Origin: Aphis gossypii
Taxonomy: Eukaryota > Arthropoda > Insecta > Hemiptera > Aphididae
DNA: 64,000 bases
Direction of reading: 5' to 3'
NCBI RefSeq assembly: GCF_020184175.1
Contig: NC_065531.1
Span: 67,100,806-67,164,805, forward strand
Shown: one piece after another, positions 51,201 through 62,158 of the stretch
Layout of the letters: the number at the start of each line of letters is the position of its first letter
Position numbering within the stretch: the stretch's first letter is position 1
Notes under the pieces: model-generated
The model's database searches: none
Told to the model about the DNA's origin: nothing
What the model saw: the letters and a program-made list of their open reading frames with translations, nothing else
Position numbers and translations under genes: made by a program

Positions 51201-54200
51201 ATACATGCGTGGGCAAGCTATACGACCCTTGTTATCGCTGTAAAAAAAACCAGTTACTCCGAGACCCCCTCTACTAGCAGCCGGGTATTAATCGCCCGGG
51301 CATCCTCATTCTGTTGCGCTTCGTCAACGTAATTTATACAATTTACGTGTACGAGTAAATGACAATTTTTTTAATTTTATTTAAAAGAGTTAGTCAAGTC
51401 TAAATTACAATTATTAAAGTATTATTTAAGTAAGTGCTATTGTATATAATATATATATTAAATTAAAGTCTTATTTATAAATTAATACAAATTTGTGTAT
51501 TATTTATTAGTTATAAATTAAATAGAACTATAATACATTATGATAAATGAACATGCCTATACATCAGAGTCAGAATTCGCCACTGTTATAGGGAAATATC
51601 TATTTTATTTAAATATTATTATATAGTATTATAATATTACTATATATAGATATTACAGTAGTTTAACATATAATATTATTTTCACATTGTGTAATTTAGA
51701 AATTGTATATAATATGCATTAAAAAAAAAATCGTTTTATAGATTTGCTCACTTTTTACACATTATTTCTCCGTCTGATGAAATGCTTGAAAAAATGATAC
51801 CACGTGTATATTGGAGTATAGAAAATGTAGAATTGTCGGAAGATATGCAAAATAAATTGATAAAAAATTTCCCTCAGGATTATAAGAAATCTAAATCTGC
51901 TTACAATGAAGCCAGCGAAAAACTCAAAAAATTATTGAATCGTAATTTATTATCCTTATTTCTAAATCATATTAAATATAAATTATTATATTTAATTATT
52001 TTTCATTCAAACAGAATTAGAAAAACTTCAGATAATTTTTCTTAAAACCTTATTAAATGACAATGATCAAACTGATACAATAGTGAGCTCCAGAGTTTTA
52101 TTTAGTAGACGATTTCAAAGTTTTACCCAAGAAAACATGATTTATTGGAGAGTAAATATTAATAATTTTTATTCCGAATTTTATTAGATTTAGTATTATT
52201 TGAATATTGAAAACATTCAAAAATTCAAACAAAATTTTATTAATTTAGTAAATTATTACTAACTGGGACAATATTTATGAAAAGGGTTTTAATTCTTATT
52301 GGAATACAAATGACGTATCTTATTTAGTGTACCTAACATATAGTTATGGTTGAAATCCTATATTAGAATTGTTGCTCCACGGAGTGACTTAAAATTGTTT
52401 ATATGATCTTCAAATAGTCTATCAAATACTTATTGATTAATATGATATATTATACATAAAAAAATATAAAAAAATAAATAAAGACGTAAATAATAATAAT
52501 AATAAATAATAATAATATACATCAAATACTTTACAGTTTTCTATAGTTGTAATAATGTAATTAATGATTTTACATTAAGCTATTATTATTTAAACTTCTT
52601 TAGAAAGGAGCGACAACGGTTTTATTATTACAAAAGTAATCTACTTATATTTAAGAAAAATAATTTTAAATATTGATACTCGATGATAATTTTATAAGTC
52701 ATCATATCAAAATAAAAATTAGTTTTATTTATACTTTATAATGTATGATTAAGAATATTGTGATTTAACTGTTTTAAATAGTATTTAAACTTTCTTTATA
52801 TTTTCTAGAATGATCCTATGTTAAAACTACCGGGTCCAGTATTGTTGAGTACATTCTTTCGTTTATCATTTTTATTACGTGAACTACTGAGTGAAGAATT
52901 AGTAGATGTCAATGACTTAAAAATACATCCAAATATTTTTTATTTGGAAAATTACAATTTTTTTGGAATCGAACGAATAGGAGGTACATTTTCTTATTTG
53001 AAAAATATGTATAAAGAAATTATCAAATCGAAACTGGGACTTCCCTCTGACAGCCAAAACGATGATGATATTGATAGTAATATTTTTTCAAGTGATATAT
53101 TTAATTATAGTAAGGTAACTTATGATAGCAGTGACCAGATTTCTGTTGTTAATACTCTGTCTTATATATTTATTAGCTTTGATTTAATAATATTTTAGTA
53201 CAAAATTTTTTTATTTTGCTTATATAATATGAATAAATGTATGCATTTTAAAGTTGTATTCAAATATATATAAAAAAATGTGTACATTGGATAAAAGTTA
53301 ACTATTTTGTATTTCTATGTTAAATGGAAAGATTATGTATGTCAATGCAATATTATTTTATTGTACATTTAATAAATAATTCCGAGTGGCAGATTTAAGT
53401 TTAAATAGTATTAGTATTTTAAAATTTAAAATGCATTGCATGTTGGAATTTTTGAATGGAGCTGTAAATTATAGACGTTATAAAGTATTTTTAGTCCTTA
53501 TACTCTACTCTGAAGAATTTATTCAATAAATATAATTCGTAGCGTATTTTACAAGTAATGATAATATAATTGTCATTAGTCATCACTTTTGCACTTTTAA
53601 AATTATTTTGCTTAAAATAGTATAGATTATTTAAGTAAGTTTTCAATAAAAAAAAAAAAATAAAAAAAATAAAGTGTGTGCCATTAGGGGTTTTTTTTTT
53701 TTTTTAAATAACTCAATGTTAGTTTAGTTAACTGCATTTTAAATTGTAATTGTATTAAATTATTGTGCTTTTCTTGCGTTTTATTTTTGATTGTAATATT
53801 TTGTATAAAAAGTATTATTTTCTATTAAAATGTAATGGTTTTTTTTTTTTATTGGTATTATCATATTTAAAACTTGGAAAATCATATAATCTAATTTGTT
53901 AATATTCTTAGTTATTTTTTATCAGACTTAAATCTTGGAAAAGTTGACGTTAATTTTAATATTTTCATATACATTTACATATTTTTACTGTTTTCCGATT
54001 TAAATTTTTCACTATAGTCTGGTAATACTACGGTTTTATTTATGTTTTTGTGATTCGAACAATGTACAATAATATTGCCCTGCACCTAAACGTCCTAAAC
54101 GATATGGAAATTGATTAGTTTGATTTTTCTTTTATGTTTAGTGTTCAAAAGATGTAAAAAAAAAAAGAGGAACACACCAAACATAAAGCGTGTGTATAGG

Positions 54201-57200
54201 TTACGAGGATTTTAGGTGTACGCTCGAATCTTATAGAACTACACTAAACATTATTCACGGAAAAATAAAACAATAGTATGAAACCTGTTAGAATAATATT
54301 TAGGAACATAAAACGACTGCACGATTTTCCAATTTTATGAAACACACAATATAATGTTACTTTTATATAGTTTATATAATTTTATAGTTTAATTTGTTGC
54401 ACTACACTTTACTTAGTATTAATTAGTAATACTATACATTATCAGAATCAAACAATAATATTCAAATGTTTTATGCATATGTAAAATAATAATTGTATAT
54501 TATAATGCCAATTTCATACCCAATATTATTCAATCATATAAATTATTATATTATCCCGCAATTAAACTTCAAGTATCACATGAAATGTTAATTAAGAGTA
54601 ACTTTAAAATATTCAAAGGGATATTTCTTCAATAATTTTTTATTAACTTACATACCTATAGTTATAGTAGCGTTTATGATTTTGTTTAAGCCGACATAGA
54701 TGATGATGTGATAGAGATCAATTCGGCTGCTGGTTTAATTACTATTTTAACAAGAATCATTAGGAATACAGAAGATAGAAATGCAAACATCCATATCGCC
54801 GATGCTGTCATGAATAGAATATTGTCATTCGATCATTTACCTACTGACAAAATACATGTATTTTCTGTTCTACTAAATAATATAATGTGTTTATATCACG
54901 TAGCTAGTCATAGACAATTAATTGAAGTAAGACGATATAACACTATATATATATAAGGCCGTTGTACCTAACATATTATTTCTTTTTTCTTTTTAAATAT
55001 AATATTCTTAGTATGTAGCTTTCAAAGAAAGATTAGCCGAACTATCAATAGATTATGCTTTAGTAGATTATGAATTAAAAACTACCAATGAAAACAAAGA
55101 TGTTTTAGAGCATACCCTTAAAGTATTTATTATTTTTTTTTAATTAAAATTTGAAAAATGTACAGAAAATAAATTATGTACAATATGTTTGTTTAGGACA
55201 TTGAAAAAAAAGTATGTTTATCCTCGAGACATATAGCCTGGCTGAAGAGTTTGATATTTGTAGCCACAAATGAACAAATTTTAGAATGGATTCTCATGAT
55301 CATTTCTCACACATTGAGATATTGTTCAGACATAGAAGAAGAATTGTTCAGATTCGTCCCAGACTTTTATATAGATAATCTGTTAGGGTTAGCTGTTTTA
55401 TTACCTGATTATACAAACATAACCCAGACGTTTGATGATATTATAGTTGGTAATATTACACGTTAGAAAAATTATACATTGATATATTAAATAAAAATTG
55501 TAATTTTAGGTAAAAAATGGTTAGCCACGTTGATCGCTGAAATACTAATGAAAATTTTCAATGACCAAAGAATAATTCATCCGAAATCAAGAGAAATAAT
55601 AACACAAGGAATAACTTTATATTTAACACATCCTAAATCAATTGTTCTTCTTCAAGAAGTTTCAGAAAAATCGTAAGATTTAATATTTGACAGTATAACT
55701 AATTAAATCTATCAAATATTTTAAAGATTGTTTTTATTTTTTATAATTATGATGCATATACTATAACATCAGTTTCAGTATACATGATTTATATGTAAAT
55801 GAAAATATGTTTAATAAAGCGTAGAAAATTATATTTTTTAGACGATTGCGTGCGATTAAATCAATTTTTAAACCGATGGAGCGAAAAATATGGATAAAAA
55901 CCAATTTAATATTGATGTTAATTTGGTATGGTTCTGGATTTGCATTCCGTTATACACGACCACCTCATCTAAAAAATAAACATGTATCTACACAAGGAGC
56001 ACTTGAAGAAATTGTATTTTCTAACATGGGCACTGGTTATTATTTTATAACTTTCTTGCAATAGTTATAATCACTGTCTTTTTTTTTTTTTTTTTGGTAG
56101 TGCGACCACCTGCGACTGTGCTCCAAAATGACATACGAAAATTTATAGCTTATGACAAAGAAACAGCGTCTAATTTTATTAATAACTCTTTGAATTATCT
56201 AAACTGGGCTTTTTCTGAGTTTATAAGTTTATTCCAAGAAGTATGCACGATTATGTTGACATTTATACATTACATTTATTAGTTTCATTTTATACATAAG
56301 ACTTAAGTTGTTACTTTTACAATTTTAACAGATAAAAGATATAAACGGCAATAATTCTTTTATTATTTCGTCAGAAGAAGTGAATAAGCTAAAAAGCTGC
56401 GGTAAAAGTTTCATTTACACTGTAACTTTATTACGTGTTATTGAAATGATGATTCATTTTGATCGTAATATTATAATTGACCAAGAAGGATCACTTGGCA
56501 GAGTATTTCAGGTTACAAAAAATACTAGAATTTTTTTCTCAGAGGATAATACATTTGTTTTGTGTTTTTCAGTTAATATGTCAAATTCTTAATCGTATAA
56601 ATGCTTCATCTTCTACGTTTAGTCACATTTTGGCATCATCTTTACCATACATGGAATGTGTACATAAGTTTACAATTCTTGTAGCAACAACTGGTGTTTT
56701 GTTATCTATGTTAGAGGGTGAAATAAATAAAAAGGGTGATTGAATAAATCTTATATAATATTGCATATGACCAACGTCTAAAATATAATATTTTTAAACA
56801 ACAATATAAATAAGTAAACAAAAATGTATGTGTTTTACACTCAAAAGATTTATAAAAATCATTTTTTAAGTTTAACATTTTTAACTATTGTTTTAAAATG
56901 TCTATAACTCGATGTTGTAGACTGCAAAATAGTATATAATAGATGTTATTCAAAATTATTTATTATAATTAAAATAACTGAACTATAGTTTGTGATTTCT
57001 TATTTAGAATTATGTCAAGCAATTTTATTATCTGAATATATATTTTATATAAAATTATAAACCTAATATACAATTTAACAATAGCACCTAAAAATATTTT
57101 AATTTTGTATTTAATATACATTTTGTATAATGTATTATGATTACTGAATAACAAGAAGATAGATAAAATAAGTTTACTTTTGGTAAAAAAATAAAATATT

Positions 57201-60200
57201 TAATTGCTATCAAATTGATTTAAAAACTAAAAATGATTAAGATACTTCTTAGATATTTAAATAACTTCTATTATTTTATTAGTTTCAGAAGAAAATGCTG
57301 AAAGACCAAGCAAAATTTCTAGTATTCCAGAAATTACAGATGTTTTGATTTCAGATCCAAATTTTAATTTGTCATCATTGGACTTTATTATATTATCAGA
57401 AAATGAAAATGATGAACCATTTTCCTTAAATTTTTGTAAATAGTATTTATAATAAAAAAATCACTATTTATTTATAAATATTTAATATTAGAGTTATGAT
57501 ATAATATTAAATATATTTTTTATATTCCCTCAATTATATTTTACTATCATTGTACTTTTAATCACCTAATATAGCTGCTTTATTAAATACATTGATTTAG
57601 TTTAATTAATTATAATTTATTCAACGATAAAGTGTAATTTAAAAATATGAGATTAGTACTTGGTGAATTTGGATTTAAAATTTTTGGGATCTAGTTTAAA
57701 GAATATTATAAATTTATAACAATTATATTAAGGAAAATTAAAGGCAGAGAAAGAATATCTTAATTAATATTTCTAAAACTAGATATTATCTAAAATAAAG
57801 GCTTTAATATTTTAACGGATTTTAAATATTTGAACAATTCTATTATTTTTACATCAATGTTGTTTTGCTAACTAATTAAAAAAAAATACTTACCCGGAAA
57901 ATCCGGCCTTGTTTATATTATATTATATATTTAAATAATTTTCTTTATAGCAGATACCTATACAGTTTCTTACAAAATAATTTAATAGTGTAAACTGATG
58001 GAATAATAGATATTACAATACTTAAGCTATTTAATAGCAGTAAACCTTTGTGAAACACTGTATAGCTAATTAATTCAATTTTGTTTACATTTTTAATTAA
58101 TTTATGAATTATGTTTTACAGTTACAGTACATATTTATTATAATTTTTAACATATTTTGTCTTCACTAGATAAAACTTATATTAATAAGGAAGAGTTTGA
58201 AAAAGTTGGTGATATGTATCAACATTTGGATTGGTATATGAAGCGTCACAAATCTATGGCTTCTAGCATAAATGAGGAGGATTTATGTATAATATGTTAT
58301 TCAAATAAAAACAGTGTAACTTTGATACCGTGTAGACATCAATGCTGCAAGTAAGCTCGTAGTTATATATTCAACTTTATAGTAATGATAATTCATAATT
58401 TAAAAAGTCCTGAAATTTGTACTCAATATTCATAAAATCATAAGTTATAGTTATAACAATTATAAAGTATGATAAACAAAAGCGAAAAATATGTTAGCAG
58501 GTTTTATTAAATGCATATAAAGTCGTGTGCTTAACTTCTTATTCACATAAGCTAATGCGACGATGTAAATTAATTTATCTGCGACAACTCACAATATACA
58601 TTAGAAATTCTACATTTTTTGTAAACTAAAAGGCACATAATAAGTCTCTGTGGGATATGATGTAACATTAGGGATTTGTCTATTTATAATATAGTATTAA
58701 TCTCCTCTTTTGAGAGAGAAGGCGTTTTGGGAATCAAAGTTTCTAGAATAAAATTATATAATAACGCTAGTTGCTTGCAGCACCGCCATTTAAGTAATTG
58801 CGATAAATTAATTTAATGATAATACACTGTTTAGGAAAGTACATTATACATAAATCCTTGTATAGTAACAAATAGCACTTTTTTTGAATTCTAAATCTAA
58901 CTGTTATGAATTTATTTCTATTATAATAATGTACTTACTTTTCTAATTTACACGTTTTAATATGAATTTTATCATTTAATGACGAGTTTGATGAATATCC
59001 AATTAATTAGGTAGATATCTTTGTACTTAGTGTTAATTTGAGCATACAATATCTAATATTATACTTAAAAATTTTTAGGGTAGTTTATCAGTCATACCTT
59101 TTTTTCTATAATAATGCAGTTATTTAGCAGATTTTTTTCTAAAAATTATGTCAACCAAAAACTAATCGTTAGTCGTTAGCATTAGTTTATGAGATAAGGG
59201 ATTTAGAAAATTTGGTGACTTCAGTAATTTAAAAATTTAAATATTACCTAATTATTTATTTTTAATTTTTAATAATGATTAAAAATTCTAGATGTAATAC
59301 AATCATATTTTAGATTTTGAGCGGAGTAATGAATGTATTGTTTTTACAATGACATGGGTTTTATTTTGAGGCAGTAAAAATGCTTCAATTTAGAACTTTG
59401 AAGGTGATTTCTGGTAGGTAGCAAATTGAATTTAGTTGATAATTTAATTCAAAAATAAAAAACTACTCGTAATTCTTTAAAAAATCTAAAATTAAAAAAG
59501 TTTTTTTTGTTTGGTTTTATTATTACAATTGTAGGAACTTGAGATTTTCACTAAATGTTTAATTATCATTTAAAAATATTTAATTAAATAATGTTCGGTT
59601 TTTTTTTTATAAATGCCAATAAAAAATTTACGAATGGATTAACATTTTTGAAAGTTTAATAAAAGATTCCACATCATAAGTTGTTCTTATATTTGTATAC
59701 AAATTATAAAATTAAATATGCACATTTATTTTATATATGCATTGAAAGTTCAAATGTTTGTCAAAAATTTGTCAAAATTTATAAGAATTTAAAAACTATA
59801 AATATTTCGTAGCAAAATATTCATAAAATCTTTAATTATTTTAATTAAGCCTTAGTTACTAAGTTATGAACATTTAATAAAATGTTCCTCATAAATAATT
59901 AATACTGCAACTAATAAATTTAAGAAAGTAAGAAAATATACAAACACAATTATTTTTTTATTTATATTTGAAATTAACATTCGGACGAAACTATCTGTTA
60001 AATGATGAATAACGATGTTAAGTATTTTCTTTTATTTCAAAAGCATTATTCAAGGGAAATTAAAACTTTTATGCATATTTTTCGCTTGAATTTTACTATA
60101 CGTAATGCAATTTTCAAAAGACTTATACTTTAAAATATCATCTATTTATACTATGAACCTATTCATACTGTTTCATGATATTTAAAGTAAGGTATTACTA

Positions 60201-61133
60201 ATCCATAATTTAATAATTATAATAATTAAATATTATAAATGCAATGTTTACGGAAAAAATTAATCAACCTATTGCGATACTAAAAGTATCATAAATAATT
60301 TTAATAGCTATATTAATAAAACATATTATGATAATATATACTGAGTTACTTATGTTTACAGACTATTTTTTCTCAGAATTGATTTTCATTTACAATAATA
60401 TATCAATGAATTTAAATCCAATATACCCATAACAATGAACCATACTCAACATCTAATGAAAATAGAGGGGGCGCTAGCAAGCGGTATTTAATTGCTTACC
60501 TTTTTTTTTTTATACTTTGTAGAATCATATTTAAAGACCATTGTTCATATTATAAACATTTTGATAACTGGAAAGCTGCTAGTTCAAATGAAATATATAA
60601 AAAATTTCAAAATATTCACTGAATAATTTACAGTAAATATCGCTGGTAGTCATTTCAAAAATATAGGTTTGTATCGTTACAGGATTTTCTTTAAGTAGTA
60701 CAAAACTCTCAACAATTTGAAAATATGGTCTTTACCTAATTATATTTTTATAATTCATTATTAAGAGATAAAGTGAGTATGAGCATACTTCGTGAATCAC
60801 ACATTTACACTATTATACATAAATATGATATAAAGTTTTGTTACTTTGTTTCATACAAAATCTAGGTACTCAGCGTTTTTTATTATTGGTATAATAAATA
60901 TGAAAAATAAGACATAAAATAATCACGATGTTGTCATATATTTTAATTTGAACATATTATTTTACATTTTGATACAAACTATATTTATTTTTTTCAGATT
61001 ATGTATAAATCATCACATTCTTTATTCACGTGTTTGTTTTTATTGTAAGGGAAGAATCGAATCGGTGGTAGATACTAATAATTTGTCGACTGTAATACAT
61101 GATTTTGGAACTGAACCCCCACCATTATCATGA
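45273..61133 (+). CDS. RNF123: E3 ubiquitin ligase RNF123/KPC1 (SPRY and RING domains)
   Basis: Catalytic subunit of the KPC ligase, which in mammals ubiquitylates the CDK inhibitor p27 and processes NF-kB p105; cytoplasmic. Exons: 45273-45303, 45445-45538, 45610-45917, 46098-46245, 47122-47371, 47431-47628, 48488-48672, 51742-51941, 52015-52151, 52809-53109, 54691-54926, 55012-55122, 55197-55449, 55510-55672, 55842-56035, 56101-56240, 56332-56511, 56573-56735, 57283-57435, 58170-58350, 60998-61133. All phases agree; 1253 aa (human 1314). SPRY domain about 75-220 (FGTIYS, YEVQL, MRIGWAT, NSYGFDG, GCTIDL). The long helical middle matches RNF123 (GGTFSYLK, WAFSEFI, LLRVIEM, ILVATTGVLL). The RING ligands C1188, C1191, C1203, H1205, C1208, C1211, C1222 and C1225 are all present. 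The two first exons are the least certain. Confidence 0.93.
46246..47121 (+). other. RNF123 intron 4
   Basis: 876 bp, AT-rich, no exon in register and no identified repeat. Reading through from exon 4 gives a 40-residue lysine-rich tail and stop, which breaks the SPRY fold. Confidence 0.6.
47629..48487 (+). other. RNF123 intron 6 with repeat fragment
   Basis: 859 bp. Its part at about 47795-47970 is a reverse-oriented fragment of the inverted-end repeat family: TTCTGAGCG end, then GAACGGTAAAAATGTT and AACTTTGAATTTTAGG blocks that recur at 59.4 kb. No coding content. Confidence 0.6.
48673..51741 (+). other. RNF123 intron 7 (largest), host of a MITE
   Basis: 3.07 kb between exons 7 and 8, both with correct splice sites. 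Apart from the hAT-type element at 51012-51585 and (AT)n tracts (for example near 50261-50277), nothing recognised. Confidence 0.6.
51004..51593. mobile_element. hAT-type MITE with perfect target duplication
   Basis: Inverted ends CAGTGGCGAATTCT (51012-51025) and AGAATTCGCCACTG (51572-51585) are exact complements over 14 bp. They are flanked by identical 8-bp direct repeats TTATAGGG (51004-51011 and 51586-51593). An 8-bp duplication and CAGxG termini are hallmarks of hAT transposons. The 574-bp body has no transposase; a GC-richer core (about 51180-51340) contrasts with AT-rich flanks. Perfect ends and duplication suggest recent insertion. Confidence 0.93.
52152..52808 (+). other. RNF123 intron 9
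   Basis: 657 bp, AT-rich, with a TAATAA microsatellite at about 52490-52515. No other feature. Confidence 0.6.
53110..54690 (+). other. RNF123 intron 10
   Basis: 1.58 kb. The donor at 53110 (phase 1) was chosen because it alone joins exon 11 in frame. Contains A- and T-runs near 53650 and 53700. No exon or clear element. Confidence 0.6.
56736..57282 (+). other. RNF123 intron 18
   Basis: 547 bp of AT-rich sequence. The acceptor is either TTAG before 57283 or CAG six bases later; both keep the frame and differ by two residues. Confidence 0.55.
57436..58169 (+). other. RNF123 intron 19
   Basis: 734 bp, AT-rich. A read-through transcript would stop at 57442-57444, giving a protein that lacks the RING domain. 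No other feature. Confidence 0.55.
58351..60997 (+). other. RNF123 intron 20, splits the RING domain
   Basis: 2.65 kb between the two RING-coding exons. Contains a reverse-oriented, diverged copy of the inverted-end repeat (about 59315-59960). No coding exon supported. Confidence 0.6.
59315..59960 (-). repeat. Diverged reverse copy of the inverted-end repeat family
   Basis: Starts AGATTTTGAGCGGAG, the mutated complement of the right end of copies A and B. It then follows their right part in reverse order: a TTTTTACAATGACATGGGTTTT block, a TTTGAAAGTTTAATAAAAG block and a GTTCAAATGTTTGTCAAAA block. AT-rich, no frame. The right-hand limit is uncertain. Confidence 0.55.
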
Positions 61134-61198
61134 ACTAGATGGACAGCACAACAGATTATAATATCATCAATATTTAAAATATATAATAGTTATTATAA

Positions 61199-61204
61199 AA
61201 TAAA
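61199..61204 (+). terminator. Candidate RNF123 poly(A) signal
   Basis: AATAAA 66 bp after the RNF123 stop codon. Confidence 0.45.
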
Positions 61205-61923
61205 AATTTATATATTTATTACTATTAAATTAAATGAGTTAGAATTATGGGTTAAATTATGAATGATAAAAAAATCTATAGCTAATATTTATTGGCGTTT
61301 AATTAAATAACTATTGTAGATAAGAATAAAAATAAAAAAAAAATTTAGAAAAATTCATTGAATTAATCCTTAAAGATATATTTTAAAAAAGTATTAAAAA
61401 TACAAAATAAATATGGTTATACATTTTAATATAATTTTTACCAATTTTGGATAAACCAAGTTCCACTTGAAATAAAAAATTACAATAATGCTTTCAAATG
61501 AGTAGATAGTTGTAACCAATTCTGAGTAGGATCTTATAGTTATTAATTCATAAGTTTAGTATTATACAACATAATTTTATTTAGTTACTTATTTTACTTT
61601 AATCCATTTTAAATATACTGATAAATTGTTTGGTTCAGTAATATAAATTAAAATGAGTAACACCAACACTTTATACCTACTAAATATATGTATTATAAAA
61701 ATATTTTAGTATACAATTTTAAAATTTAAAACCATTATTGTTTTATAAATTAAAATTATAAATATTAAATATTAATATTAGTTTATTATTTACAAAATAT
61801 TGTAATGATTATTTTTAATTATTAAATAAATTGCATACATAAACCAATAAATAATGCTACTATAAACGTGAAATTAATATATTTACTCTTAATGGTTGTT
61901 AAAAGACCTTTATTATAACTGCA
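61205..61923. other. Intergenic DNA between RNF123 and the last exon
   Basis: AT-rich, no coding signal. An acceptor-like CTGCAG at about 61919-61924 precedes the exon that carries the next reading frame. Confidence 0.5.
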
Positions 61924-61987
61924 GGCTTGCAAACGAGAATGAAAATGCAACATATTGAAGAATAAAGTAGAAGTGGGAGGCATAAGA

Positions 61988-62158
61988 ATGGGCTGTGTTT
62001 ACTTGTGCAGTTTAGTGTTTCACAGACCCTTAGGTGAGAAGATTAAGTCATTCGTGTACAAACGTCGCGTCATGAACGTCCTAATCCCACTGGCTTTGTC
62101 GGTATTCTTGCTCAATCAAAATAATGCTTGGTTTATAAATCACAAAAATTCAGGAGGT
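61988..62158 (+). CDS. First coding exon of an unrecognised membrane or secreted protein (partial)
   Basis: An open frame with unusually high GC for this window, ending at a good donor (GGAG|GTAAGG, 62158/62159). From the ATG at 61988 it encodes 57 residues: a short N-terminal part with basic residues (KIKSFVYKRR), then a hydrophobic segment (VLIPLALSVFLL), then a polar stretch. Such an order fits a type II membrane protein, for example a Golgi enzyme. If translation starts at the second ATG (62072), the same segment would be a cleavable signal peptide. An in-frame stop at 61940-61942 limits how far upstream it can extend. The following exons lie beyond 64000 or were not recognised. Function unknown. 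Confidence 0.5.

Noticed and set aside
60520..60622. Possible RNF123 exon after TTTGTAG at about 60522
   Set aside because: Wrong phase with the preceding RING exon; the exon at 60998 completes the RING ligands exactly.
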